Assembly (NCBI RefSeq): GCF_900129135.1
Contig: NZ_FQVI01000024.1
Span: forward strand, 1-64,000
Reading direction: 5' to 3'
From: Lactonifactor longoviformis DSM 17459
Lineage (GTDB): Bacteria; Bacillota; Clostridia; Lachnospirales; Lachnospiraceae
DNA: 64,000 bases
The notes beneath the pieces were generated by a model. The model had not been told where the DNA came from, made no database searches, and worked only from the letters and a program-made list of their open reading frames with translations. Below are positions 8,009-15,659 of the stretch, in pieces; positions within the stretch are counted from its first letter, which is position 1, and the number at the start of each line of letters is the position of its first letter. The translations under genes and the position numbers were made by a program.

Positions 8009-9133
8009 TTGTATTATAAATCATATGGAAATACGGGCATAAAGGTATCAGCCGTCGGCCTGGGCACCATGCGCTATGACGCAGAGGATATCAGGGCCGG
8101 CCGGCTGGAAAAATGCGCGGAGATCCCTCTTTATGCTTTTGAAAAGGGGATTAACTACTGGGATACCGCGCCCAATTACTGCGAGGACAAAAGCGAGATT
8201 GTAACGGGCATGGCCTTGTCTCAGGTAAAAAGAAGCCAGGTGTATGTGACTTCAAAGACTAACTTCAGCACGCTTGGAACAGAGAAGCCTGACAGGGATC
8301 TGTTCCGCAGAAGGCTGGAGATGTCCCTTCAGCGTCTGAAGACAGATTACATTGATTTTTACCATATGTGGTGCATGCTGAATCTGGACTCCTGGGAGAA
8401 GCACATGGAAGCCCTTTACCGCTTTTTTGAGGAGGCAAAGGCAGAGGGATTGATCCGCAATATTGTATTTTCTTCCCACATGCAGGGAAATGATATTGAG
8501 ACTGTGGTAGAGAGCGGGAGATTCAGGGGGATGCTCATAGGTTATAATGCCCTGAACTATCGGTTCCGCCAGAGCGGGATTGAAAAGGCATATGAAAACG
8601 GCATGGGAGTGGTGGTAATGAACCCTCTGGGCGGAGGTCTGATCCCGCAGAATCCCAAGGCGTTTTCCTATCTGACGGAGGGGACGGAACTGACAGTACC
8701 CCAGGCAGCTCTGCGTTTTGTGGCATCTCACAGGGAAATCACAGTTGCACTGGCAGGATGTACCACAAAAGCCCATGTGGACGATGCGGTAAAAGCGGTG
8801 GAGAATCTGGAGGAAAGGCCGGCCAAAGAAGTTGCCCGCAGGTTTGAGGAAAAAGGAATTGCCCTGAATGACCTGTGCACCGGGTGCGGTTACTGCAAAG
8901 GATGTCCGAAAGACATTGAAATTCCCAAATTTATGGATGCCTATAACCAGAAGATCCTCACTGGGAAGGACGAGGAAATTAACCGAAGATTCCAGTTCCA
9001 TTGGGATGTAGACAAAAGGCAGGCGGCTGAGTGTGTGGCCTGCGGGAAATGTGAGAAGCAATGCACCCAGCATCTTCCTATTATTGAGAGGATGAGGGAA
9101 ATTGCTAATCTGCCGGACGAAACAGAGGCATAG
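8009..9133 (+). CDS. Aldo/keto reductase with C-terminal 2x[4Fe-4S] ferredoxin domain
   Basis: 374-residue COG1453-type oxidoreductase. Residues 1-280 form the NAD(P)H-type TIM barrel with VGLGTMRYD, the catalytic Asp/Tyr pair in WDTAPNY, Lys in TSKTNF and a His in DFYHMW. The C-terminus (about 290-355) carries two cysteine clusters, CTGCGYCKGC and CVACGKCEKQC, which should bind iron-sulfur clusters and may link the barrel to ferredoxin. The start is TTG, set by GGGAGG eight bases upstream. It follows the MFS gene by 75 bases and probably belongs to the same operon. It may reduce or oxidise a product of the methyltransferase pathway; the substrate is unknown. Confidence 0.9.
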   Translation: MYYKSYGNTGIKVSAVGLGTMRYDAEDIRAGRLEKCAEIPLYAFEKGINYWDTAPNYCEDKSEIVTGMALSQVKRSQVYVTSKTNFSTLGTEKPDRDLFRRRLEMSLQRLKTDYIDFYHMWCMLNLDSWEKHMEALYRFFEEAKAEGLIRNIVFSSHMQGNDIETVVESGRFRGMLIGYNALNYRFRQSGIEKAYENGMGVVVMNPLGGGLIPQNPKAFSYLTEGTELTVPQAALRFVASHREITVALAGCTTKAHVDDAVKAVENLEERPAKEVARRFEEKGIALNDLCTGCGYCKGCPKDIEIPKFMDAYNQKILTGKDEEINRRFQFHWDVDKRQAAECVACGKCEKQCTQHLPIIERMREIANLPDETEA

Positions 9134-9138
9134 AAAAA

Positions 9139-9193
9139 AGCCCCTCTTCTGCTGGAAGGCGCCACGCTGGGCCTCCCCGTGAGAAGGGGGGTT
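9139..9193. terminator. Bidirectional terminator
   Basis: Stem of CCCCTCTTCT (9141-9150) with AGAAGGGGGG (9182-9191). It is flanked by AAAAAA on the left and GTTT on the right. It lies between the convergent aldo/keto reductase and prepilin genes. Confidence 0.7.
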
Positions 9194-9207
9194 TATGTAT
9201 ACTCCTA

Positions 9208-10044
9208 CTACATCTTCTTGAACACTTCGTAGATTGTATTGTAATCTTTTTTATCCTTGTCTGACTGCGGGGTATCTTTATACTCCTGCCACTTGGTATC
9301 CCCCCTGCCAAGCACATTATAGGTATGGCTCTGCCCGTCGGAGGAGTCAGAAGCGCTTAACACGTTCTCTTCTATGGTGACATATCCGGCCGTATAAGTT
9401 CCCCGGGTAGAATTATACCGCATCACCTTGACCTTGTCCCCCGGATTCATGGCAGTAATATCCTCTGTCGTCCAGTAAAAATAATAGCTTCCGCTGCCGA
9501 TACCCTGGAGTGACCAGGTTTGCACTCCTGCCTGAGAGGCGCTGAATCCGGCCTGCCCTAAAGCGCTGAGAATCTGTTCGTAGCTCTTTCCTGTTCCGGA
9601 CGTAGAGTCAATATGTTTTTTCTGGTCCGCATAGCTTTTTATCAGACTGGCAATTTCAGAATTGTTCGCAATTACATGGGAAAGTGCTTCATTCATATTA
9701 AAATTATAGTTTTTATCATGCTTTCGGCAAAAGATAACAATGGTTCCGTCAGAACCTCTGCTTACCTCATAGGCACCGCCTTGCTTGCACTTGTATTCAG
9801 ACTTGTCTGCCAATTCCTGGAGTTCCCTGGTGTCATAGAAGCCTTCTGCCTGTTTGGTATAGATTTCTTCGGCAGTCAGATCTCTGAGGAGCTGAACTTT
9901 ATTGGCATTGCAGGCAGTTATGGATGCTTTTTTGATATAGCCGGTAAGTGCAGGGATGAGAAAGGCCAGCAGGATACCTAATATGACCAGAACAACGATA
10001 ACTTCCACCAGAGTAAATCCCCGGTTATGCGGCTTTTTCTTCAT
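9208..10044 (-). CDS. Prepilin-type N-terminal cleavage/methylation protein (type IV pilin-like)
   Basis: 278-residue pseudopilin-like protein. The class III signal is clear: a basic leader MKKKPHNRG, the cleavage point before FTLVEV with the glutamate at +5, and a hydrophobic helix of about 20 residues (VIVVLVILGILLAFLIPAL). The remainder is a soluble domain of about 245 residues rich in Ser/Tyr with a KCKQGG...IVIFCRKH cysteine pair (about 75-102). The domain matches nothing I know. AAAGGAAG precedes the ATG. No pilus ATPase, platform protein or prepilin peptidase is nearby, so it is an orphan that must use machinery encoded elsewhere. Confidence 0.85.
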   Translation of the reverse strand: MKKKPHNRGFTLVEVIVVLVILGILLAFLIPALTGYIKKASITACNANKVQLLRDLTAEEIYTKQAEGFYDTRELQELADKSEYKCKQGGAYEVSRGSDGTIVIFCRKHDKNYNFNMNEALSHVIANNSEIASLIKSYADQKKHIDSTSGTGKSYEQILSALGQAGFSASQAGVQTWSLQGIGSGSYYFYWTTEDITAMNPGDKVKVMRYNSTRGTYTAGYVTIEENVLSASDSSDGQSHTYNVLGRGDTKWQEYKDTPQSDKDKKDYNTIYEVFKKM

Positions 10045-10145
10045 AGTGACTTCCTTTCATACGATTCTGTTTTTATTATACCTCCAGAGACCAAATTAGA
10101 CCAGTATAAAAGAACAAAAATTATCTGCTATTGCATTTCCTGTGA

Positions 10146-10174
10146 TTGTACCCGGTCTCCAAATAGGTTATACT
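10146..10174 (+). promoter_or_regulatory. Sigma-A promoter of the hydantoinase gene
   Basis: TTGTAC at 10146-10151, a 17-base spacer and TATACT at 10169-10174, 39 bases before the start codon. Confidence 0.65.
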
Positions 10175-10213
10175 TTGAGTTAAGATAGAATCAAAAAGAA
10201 AAGGGGTCTTAGC

Positions 10214-12229
10214 ATGAATGTAGTGATTGGGATTGACACCGGGGGAACTTATACGGATGCGGCTGTCCTGAACGAAGAGACCAGAGAGGTTCTTGCGTCG
10301 GCGAAGGCGCTCACCACAAAGGATAACCTGGAAACGGGAATAAAAAATGCACTGAGTCAGGTGCCCGGGGAATATTTCCGGGACTGCAAGATGGTGGCTT
10401 TGTCCACAACGCTGGCGACCAATGCGTGTGTGGAGAAAAAATACGGAAAGGCAAAACTGATTCTTTTTGGGACGGATAAGGAGTCTGCCTTAAGAATCAC
10501 GGCCCAGCTGGGGGCGATCCCTCCTGGGGATCTGATCTGTATTGACACGAAGACAAAGTTTTCCGGGGAAATTCCCTGCATGCCGGACTGGGAGGCGTTC
10601 GCCGGGATGGTGCGGGAGGAGTGCTGCGGCTGTGATGTGATAGCTGTCAGCGAGGTATATACTGCACAGACCGGTTCGGTTCTGGAACGGAAGGCCAGGG
10701 ATATCATCCAGTCAGTTCTGGGAAAAACGGTAGTCTGCGGATATGAGCTTTTCGAAGAGCTGGGATTTATAAAGCGGGGGCTGGGCGCGTATCTGAACGG
10801 TAAATTAATTCCTTTGATCGACGAGTTTCTGAGGGCGGTAAAAGGCGTTATGGGAAGACTTGGGATTGACTGTCCGGTTTCCATTGTGCGCAGCGACGGG
10901 ACACTGATGTCGGTGGAATACACCAGACTTCATCCTATTGAGACGCTCCTGTGCGGCCCTGTGGCAAGTGTAACAGGGGCAGGGGGACTGACGAGAGAGA
11001 AAGACGCCTATGTAATTGATATGGGTGGGACAACTTCGGATATCGCAATTTTAAGAGGCGGAGCCCCGTCCATAGTGCGCGGGGGAATTACGATTGGGGA
11101 CTGGAAGACGTTTGTGAAAGGCGTGTACATAGACACCTTCGGGCTGGGAGGCGACAGCGAGGTAAAATTTCAGGACAACGAACCGGTGATTATGGATAGC
11201 AGGGTAATCCCTATCTGTATTCTGGCATCGGAATATCCCCAGATTTGCGAGGAATTGAGTGCCCTGAGAAACAGTGAGTGGCAGATATCCAATCACGCTC
11301 ATGAGTACTATAAGCTTACAAAACCGGTGGAAAGCCTCAGCAGCTTTCCGGAGCATGAAAGAGAGATAATCTGTGAACTGGAGACAAAACCTATGTCTAT
11401 GAGACAGCTTGCCAGGACTCTTAAGATGAGCGTCAGCGATCTGCGCCTTGGCAGCCTTGAGAGCAGGGGAATCATTATGAAGTCAGGGCTTACCCCTACG
11501 GATATTATGCATGTGAGAGGAGAGTTCACGGACCACAATGCACAGGCAGCCGGAAACCTGGCCGTTTATCTCGCTCACATTCATGGCTGGACGCTGGAGG
11601 AACTCTGTGAAAAGATTTATGACCGGGTAAAATTTAAAATGTACCGGAATATAGTCAGGGCAGCCATGGTGAGAAAATACAGCGAGACTGCAAGAGAGGG
11701 GATGGGCGGAGTACTGGAACAAATGATAGCCTGTCAGTGGGAGGAGGCGAAAGAAGAGATAAAAGGACGGGAACGTTCCGGCGGCATGGAATTTAGAGCT
11801 CTCTTCCGCCTGGAGTATCCGCTCATAGGGATTGGCGGTCCGGTCAAGGTATTTGCAGAGGATGTGGCAAAAGCACTGCAGACCCGGGCTGTAATCCCTG
11901 AGAATTTCAGGGTTGCCAATGCCATAGGGGCAGCAATCTGTAATATGGAAGTAACGGCGCAGGCCGTGGTGACTTATGTATATGACAACGGAGGGGCTGT
12001 GACCCGCCTTCGGGTCAGCTCCAAGGGAGAGGCGGTTACCTTCGAGCCCAAAGAGGAAGAAAAGGCCTGTGCGCTGGCAGAAAAGCTGGCCGTAAAGCGG
12101 GCAGAAGAGGAGGCTCTGGAGCGGGGGTATGATAAAGACAGGCTTGAGATTCAGGTGGAACGTACGGACAAATACTTTATTGGTTTTGGAGGCATTATGG
12201 AGACCCTTTTTGTGGCATGTGCGAAATAA
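10214..12229 (+). CDS. Hydantoinase/oxoprolinase family protein
   Basis: 671-residue ASKHA-fold ATPase-like protein of COG0145 (HyuA/acetophenone carboxylase/acetone carboxylase family). The N-terminal nucleotide-binding signature is GIDTGGTYTDAAVL (about 6-19). The second phosphate motif DMGGTTSDIAIL is near 275-286, preceded by LLCGPVASVTGAGG. Family members cleave or carboxylate cyclic amides and ketones with ATP, often together with a HyuB-like subunit. No HyuB is adjacent, so it may act alone or do something different. The middle region (about 330-480) contains a winged-helix-like stretch, MSMRQLARTLKMSVSDLRLG, seen in clostridial members. A good ribosome site (AAAAGG) and its own promoter suggest a single-gene unit. 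The substrate is unknown. Confidence 0.87.
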   Translation: MNVVIGIDTGGTYTDAAVLNEETREVLASAKALTTKDNLETGIKNALSQVPGEYFRDCKMVALSTTLATNACVEKKYGKAKLILFGTDKESALRITAQLGAIPPGDLICIDTKTKFSGEIPCMPDWEAFAGMVREECCGCDVIAVSEVYTAQTGSVLERKARDIIQSVLGKTVVCGYELFEELGFIKRGLGAYLNGKLIPLIDEFLRAVKGVMGRLGIDCPVSIVRSDGTLMSVEYTRLHPIETLLCGPVASVTGAGGLTREKDAYVIDMGGTTSDIAILRGGAPSIVRGGITIGDWKTFVKGVYIDTFGLGGDSEVKFQDNEPVIMDSRVIPICILASEYPQICEELSALRNSEWQISNHAHEYYKLTKPVESLSSFPEHEREIICELETKPMSMRQLARTLKMSVSDLRLGSLESRGIIMKSGLTPTDIMHVRGEFTDHNAQAAGNLAVYLAHIHGWTLEELCEKIYDRVKFKMYRNIVRAAMVRKYSETAREGMGGVLEQMIACQWEEAKEEIKGRERSGGMEFRALFRLEYPLIGIGGPVKVFAEDVAKALQTRAVIPENFRVANAIGAAICNMEVTAQAVVTYVYDNGGAVTRLRVSSKGEAVTFEPKEEEKACALAEKLAVKRAEEEALERGYDKDRLEIQVERTDKYFIGFGGIMETLFVACAK

Positions 12230-12282
12230 GGGGATTGTTCATTCCCCGAACAGTTTCAAATAAAAAACATAGGGTGTAAGTA

Positions 12283-12311
12283 TTGACAAAACCATAAATT
12301 TTTCATAAGAT
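12283..12311 (+). promoter_or_regulatory. Sigma-A promoter of the NiCo riboswitch / CDF transcript
   Basis: TTGACA at 12283-12288, a 17-base spacer, and TAAGAT at 12306-12311. The aptamer begins about 27 bases after the expected start of transcription. Confidence 0.85.
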
Positions 12312-12344
12312 ATACAAAATACTCTTTGCACTGCATAAATCTAC

Positions 12345-12446
12345 AGTACAAACTGAGCAGGCGATAAATGGATGAACCATTTGTGGGGCCGGGTCGCGCG
12401 TATGCGACAGCAGATGTAAGCAGCATCTGCGGGACAGTAGTTTACT
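12345..12446 (+). ncRNA. NiCo (czcD) riboswitch aptamer
   Basis: Contains, in order, the three conserved junction segments of the NiCo class: CTGAGCAGGC (12353-12362), GGGGCCGGG (12385-12393) and GGGACAGTA (12431-12439). They are separated by two hairpins (ATAAATGG...CCATTTGT and GTCGC...GCGAC) and the P4 hairpin GCAGATG...CATCTGC. P1 is AGTA..AACT with AGTTTACT. The downstream gene is a cation exporter, the known partner. The class senses Co2+/Ni2+ (later work also implicates Fe2+). Confidence 0.9.
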
Positions 12447-12471
12447 AATATTGTTCCGCAGGTGTTTTTTT
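12424..12471 (+). terminator. Riboswitch-controlled terminator
   Basis: Arms CATCTGCGGGACA (12424-12436) and TGTTCCGCAGGTG (12452-12464), followed by seven T. The left arm is the 3' half of aptamer helix P4 plus the conserved GGGACA. Ligand-bound aptamer and terminator are therefore mutually exclusive, an ON switch for export. Confidence 0.87.
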
Positions 12472-12698
12472 ATTACATAGGAAACTTTGTTCCCTATGTA
12501 ATAAAAAACCCTCCGGGGGATCACACTGCGGCGGAAAGGAAGATGCTGTCTGCGACAGCCCGCCGCAGGCGGAGATTGCGCTTTCGCGCAATCTTTCTTA
12601 CACCCTTGCGGGGAACAAAGCAACAGGTTTTTGCGTGGCGGTCAAGCCGCCGGTGCCATAGAGCTATCTTATTCACAGAGAGAATGGAGGTAACTATT

Positions 12699-13640
12699 AT
12701 GGAACGAAGGAATAAGGGAAATGTAAACGAAGGTTCAAAAGAAAAAGGGATTGCCATGAAAGTATCCAGGGTAAGTATCGGGGTTAATGTGATCCTGTCC
12801 CTTTTTAAACTATTGGCTGGCATTGCCGCCCACTCCGGGGCAATGATCTCCGACGCTGTGCACTCCGCGTCCGATGTATTCGGAACCTTTATCGTGATGA
12901 TAGGTGTTACCGTAGCAGATAAGAAATCAGACAAAGAACATCCTTACGGTCATGAGCGTCTGGAGTGTGTGGCATCTATTCTGCTTGCCGTCATTCTTAT
13001 GCTCATTGGGCTGGGCATCGGAATCGGCGGAGTACAGAAAATCATACACCGTGACAAAGAAACCCTGGTGGTTCCCGGAGTTCTGGCACTTATCGCAGCA
13101 GTGCTTTCCATTATCGTGAAAGAATGGATGTACTGGTATACCAGGGCTGCCGCGAAGAAGATTAATTCAGGGGCACTTATGGCAGAGGCCTGGCACCACA
13201 GATCCGATGCGCTCTCCTCAGTAGGTGCATTCATCGGCATATTGGGCGCAAGGCTGGGGGCACCTATTCTGGATCCCATTGTCAGCGTGGGAATCTGTAT
13301 CTGTATAGGAAAGGCTGCAATTGATATCTTCCGGGATGCCATGGATAAAATGGTAGACAAATCCTGCGATGAGGAAACCATCCGGAACATGGAGTCCGCC
13401 ATCATCTCTACTCCGGGGGTAGAGGGCATCGATCTCCTCCGCACCAGAATGTTTGGCGCCAAAGTATACGTAGACATCGAGATCTCTGCCAACGGAGATA
13501 TGACCCTGAATGACTCCCACAAAATTGCGGAATCCGTCCACGACACCATAGAGAAGGAGTTTCCGCAGGTAAAACACTGCATGGTCCACGTAAACCCAAC
13601 CAATCCCCCCAAGCAAATAGCAGCCATGCACTCTATCTAG
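12699..13640 (+). CDS. Cation diffusion facilitator (CDF) metal exporter
   Basis: 313-residue divalent-cation/proton antiporter of the inner membrane. The transport-site residues are visible: HSGAMISDAVHSASD in helix 2 (DxxxD around residues 52-56) and HHRSDALSS in helix 5 (HxxxD, about 165-172). Six predicted helices (30-210) precede a cytoplasmic ferredoxin-like dimer domain with HCMVHVNP at its end. The start at 12699 follows GGAGG by eight bases; the frame stays open further upstream through the riboswitch terminator, but that part is leader. Regulation by the NiCo riboswitch indicates that Ni2+, Co2+ or Fe2+ is exported. Length and motifs are normal. Confidence 0.93.
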   Translation: MERRNKGNVNEGSKEKGIAMKVSRVSIGVNVILSLFKLLAGIAAHSGAMISDAVHSASDVFGTFIVMIGVTVADKKSDKEHPYGHERLECVASILLAVILMLIGLGIGIGGVQKIIHRDKETLVVPGVLALIAAVLSIIVKEWMYWYTRAAAKKINSGALMAEAWHHRSDALSSVGAFIGILGARLGAPILDPIVSVGICICIGKAAIDIFRDAMDKMVDKSCDEETIRNMESAIISTPGVEGIDLLRTRMFGAKVYVDIEISANGDMTLNDSHKIAESVHDTIEKEFPQVKHCMVHVNPTNPPKQIAAMHSI

Positions 13641-13671
13641 TGCTGGCTGCTATTTAACAAGGGAACATTCC

Positions 13672-14211
13672 CTACGCCCTGCTCCACAGGATGATACCAT
13701 TGGCCTTCAGCCAATACTCCTGATACTCATATTCAGGCATCATACTTTCCAATACTTCCCTTGTGGAATACATTCCCTTCAGGAGCTGTGCCAGTTCCAG
13801 AATTACCACATAATCCTGCACAGGCTCCGGTGCCAGAAGAAGCCGCCAGTTAAACTGCAATTCCCCTTTTTTGCTGCAGCTTCCCCATTTGGCACGCTTC
13901 TCCATGATCGTGATTCTGTTATATGTAACTCCCATGATTTCCGCATAATAGCTGGATTTTTCTTCAAAGAGCTCTGCTGCGGCTTCGTAGTAATAAGAAC
14001 GCTCTTTTCTGGTAAAGGGCTGGGCATTGATATACCAGGCCTCTGCCTTTTTCTGCTCCGTTTTCCTGGTAATCCAGCCTTCTTTAAAACGGACAAACTG
14101 CCGGATTCTTCGTCTTGAGTACTTTTTAGGCGCTTTTACAAGGACAGTGCCTTCTTCTGTGGTCTGTATGGCCAGAGTTGTCCTGTTGCTGTAAATCAAT
14201 TGGTATTCCAT
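13672..14211 (-). CDS. YgjP/DUF45-like protein with degenerate metallopeptidase motif
   Basis: 179-residue protein of the YgjP (WLM/SprT-like) family. The middle part is typical: KYSRRRIRQFVRFKEGWI, PFTRKERSYYYEAA and, near residue 115, MEKRAKWGSCSKKGELQFNWRL, the family hallmark. The catalytic segment is not: where relatives have HELAHL followed by a third His, this one reads ILELAQLLKGMYS, so all three zinc ligands are replaced and only the glutamate remains. It is probably a non-enzymatic paralogue. The start at 14211 is chosen because AAGGGGA lies seven bases before it; the frame is open upstream to 14346 but without a ribosome site. It converges with the CDF gene. Confidence 0.78.
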   Translation of the reverse strand: MEYQLIYSNRTTLAIQTTEEGTVLVKAPKKYSRRRIRQFVRFKEGWITRKTEQKKAEAWYINAQPFTRKERSYYYEAAAELFEEKSSYYAEIMGVTYNRITIMEKRAKWGSCSKKGELQFNWRLLLAPEPVQDYVVILELAQLLKGMYSTREVLESMMPEYEYQEYWLKANGIILWSRA

Positions 14212-14433
14212 TTTTATTTCCCCTTTATCTAATCTTATCCTCCTTATATTGTCCAGATTCCAGACCTGTATCTGATGTAAAAAATGGTCTGCATTTATTA
14301 TACTGAAAAAGACAGGAATTTGCCATAGAAACTTATGCAATATCATGTATAAAAGTCCCGAACCGGATGATAGCTGCTATAGTATCTTCGTGTGGACAGG
14401 TCTTTGATTTTCGTGTGATGCCGGGAATTTCGC

Positions 14434-14461
14434 TTGACGTACAGGTGAAAATGGTTATAAT
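14434..14461 (+). promoter_or_regulatory. Sigma-A promoter of the DUF2752 gene
   Basis: TTGACG at 14434-14439, a 16-base spacer and TATAAT at 14456-14461, 46 bases before the start codon at 14508. Confidence 0.65.
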
Positions 14462-14507
14462 AATCTGAGAGCCTGAGATACTATACAAGAAATGGACAGC
14501 ACCTGCC

Positions 14508-14936
14508 ATGAAAAGAATCGTAAGCAAAAGAGAAAACAGAAGCCTTTACTGGACCGGGTGGGCGCTGCTGGCAGCGTGCACCGGAATCGTTCTGCTCGCA
14601 AGATGGCTGAACATCAGCTATTCGGATTACAGTCTTCCCTGTATGTTTCACAGATATACGGGCTATTACTGTCCTGGGTGCGGGGGAACAAGGGCTGTAA
14701 TGGCTCTTTTTCACGGAAGGCTGGTACAGGCAGTATGGTATCATCCTTTGGTGCCTTATGCGGCAGTATTGTATGTTTGGTTTATGGTGTCCAATACTAT
14801 AGAAATCCTGTCAGGGAACAGGTGGGAGATAGGGATGAGGTTCAGAGAAGGATATCTGTATGCCGGTCTGGGAATCCTTGCGGTGAATTGGATCTTTAAA
14901 AATATTCTGCTGGCTGTGTGGGGCATACAGATGTAA
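14508..14936 (+). CDS. DUF2752 membrane protein
   Basis: 142-residue small membrane protein. Three or four hydrophobic helices are visible (about 17-33, 80-98, 118-138). The DUF2752 signature is seen as CMFHRYTGYYCPGCGGTRA (about 45-63), in which the conserved cysteines and the GCGGTR turn occur. Its biochemical role is unknown; the cysteines suggest metal binding or a thiol function. The ATG at 14508 is preceded by no strong Shine-Dalgarno. It has its own promoter and is followed by a long perfect hairpin terminator, so it is likely a single gene. Confidence 0.82.
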   Translation: MKRIVSKRENRSLYWTGWALLAACTGIVLLARWLNISYSDYSLPCMFHRYTGYYCPGCGGTRAVMALFHGRLVQAVWYHPLVPYAAVLYVWFMVSNTIEILSGNRWEIGMRFREGYLYAGLGILAVNWIFKNILLAVWGIQM

Positions 14937-14938
14937 TA

Positions 14939-14971
14939 CAAAAGGGAAAGGATGGCATCCTTTCCCTTTTG
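14939..14971. terminator. Bidirectional terminator
   Basis: Perfect 16-bp hairpin: CAAAAGGGAAAGGATG (14939-14954) and its complement (14956-14971) around a single G. A-rich and T-rich ends serve both converging genes. Confidence 0.88.
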
Positions 14972-14979
14972 TAATGACT

Positions 14980-15588
14980 CTATATCTCATGCTCCTTGTA
15001 CTGGTGATAATAATCTTCGCCGTTATCGTAATAATCTCCGCCGTCAAAGAAATCATCATAATAATCATAGTAGTCGTCATAGGAGCCGTCCCCGTCAGGT
15101 ATGCTGTAGGTATCAGGGGGAATGGAGGATCCGCCGCCGGTTTCCGGAACCGTCCCTTTGTCATTGTTGTAGAAGTAATCGTACAGGTATTGCTCCATCT
15201 CCTGCTGAGAGTCAAAGGTTAAGTCTCCGTTCATCAGCTGCTCCATAACGGTAAAGAACTTCTGGCCGTCAGTGGTGGTTAAGAAGCTGGTGACAGATAC
15301 AGAAACAAGGATCAGGCAGAGACTGAAGCCGCCGATGGACAGACCAAGCCCTACTTTTGCATTGCTGGCCATACGGGATCCGCCCCTTGAGAGCAGGGCC
15401 AGAATAATTCCCAGAGCTCCAAAGAACAGGGAACCTCCGCAGCAGGCAAATACGATAGAACATATGCCCAGAACCAGAGCGGCAGTGGCCAGACCTTCCG
15501 AATGATTTTGAAGCCCGGACATCTGCTGGCTGGAGTTGGTATAAGAAGGGCCGTTTTGAAAGCCTCCGGGCATATGATTGTAATCCAT
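14980..15588 (-). CDS. DUF4190-like membrane protein with acidic Asp/Tyr-rich tail
   Basis: 202-residue membrane protein of unknown function. A polar Asn/Ser/Gln-rich N-terminus (1-32) precedes two hydrophobic hairpins: ATAALVLGICSIVFACCGG...GALGIILALLS (about 34-67) and a second helix near 78-104. This pattern is typical of DUF4190-type proteins of Gram-positives. An extracytoplasmic stretch with a Glu/Gln-rich helix follows (about 110-142). The last 50 residues are dominated by Asp, Tyr and Gly (DDYYDYYDDFFDGG and similar), predicted to be disordered and strongly acidic. AAAGAGAGG lies before the ATG on the minus strand. It could be a cell-surface or divisome-associated small protein; nothing in the context decides. 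Confidence 0.72.
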   Translation of the reverse strand: MDYNHMPGGFQNGPSYTNSSQQMSGLQNHSEGLATAALVLGICSIVFACCGGSLFFGALGIILALLSRGGSRMASNAKVGLGLSIGGFSLCLILVSVSVTSFLTTTDGQKFFTVMEQLMNGDLTFDSQQEMEQYLYDYFYNNDKGTVPETGGGSSIPPDTYSIPDGDGSYDDYYDYYDDFFDGGDYYDNGEDYYHQYKEHEI

Positions 15589-15659
15589 GAAAAGGACCTC
15601 TCTTTCGTTTCTAATCCCATTTATTGTATCATGTTACTTTCATTGTATCAAGCGTAACT

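Larger units (their letters stand above)
12230..12698 (+). other. Structured 5' leader of the CDF gene
   Basis: This 469-base gene-free stretch holds a promoter (12283), a NiCo aptamer (12345), an overlapping terminator (12424) and then about 220 bases of further secondary structure. That structure includes TTACATAGG/CCTATGTAA (12473-12501), GCTGTC-tgc-GACAGC (12545-12559), CCGCC/GGCGG near 12560-12573, GATTGCGC-tttc-GCGCAATC (12574-12593) and GGCGG-tcaa-GCCGCC near 12640. The last hairpins are unexplained by the riboswitch and could be a dispersed repeat element. Confidence 0.6.

Noticed and set aside
8252-9073. 273-codon antisense frame in the aldo/keto reductase gene
   Set aside because: Opposite strand of a clear enzyme gene, no motif or ribosome site.
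12462-12698. Longer CDF protein starting inside the riboswitch terminator
   Set aside because: The extra 79 residues are translated leader RNA hairpins. GGAGG before 12699 and the normal protein start there decide.
12950-13627. 225-codon antisense frame in the CDF gene
   Set aside because: Mirror of codon bias in a conserved membrane gene; no independent support.
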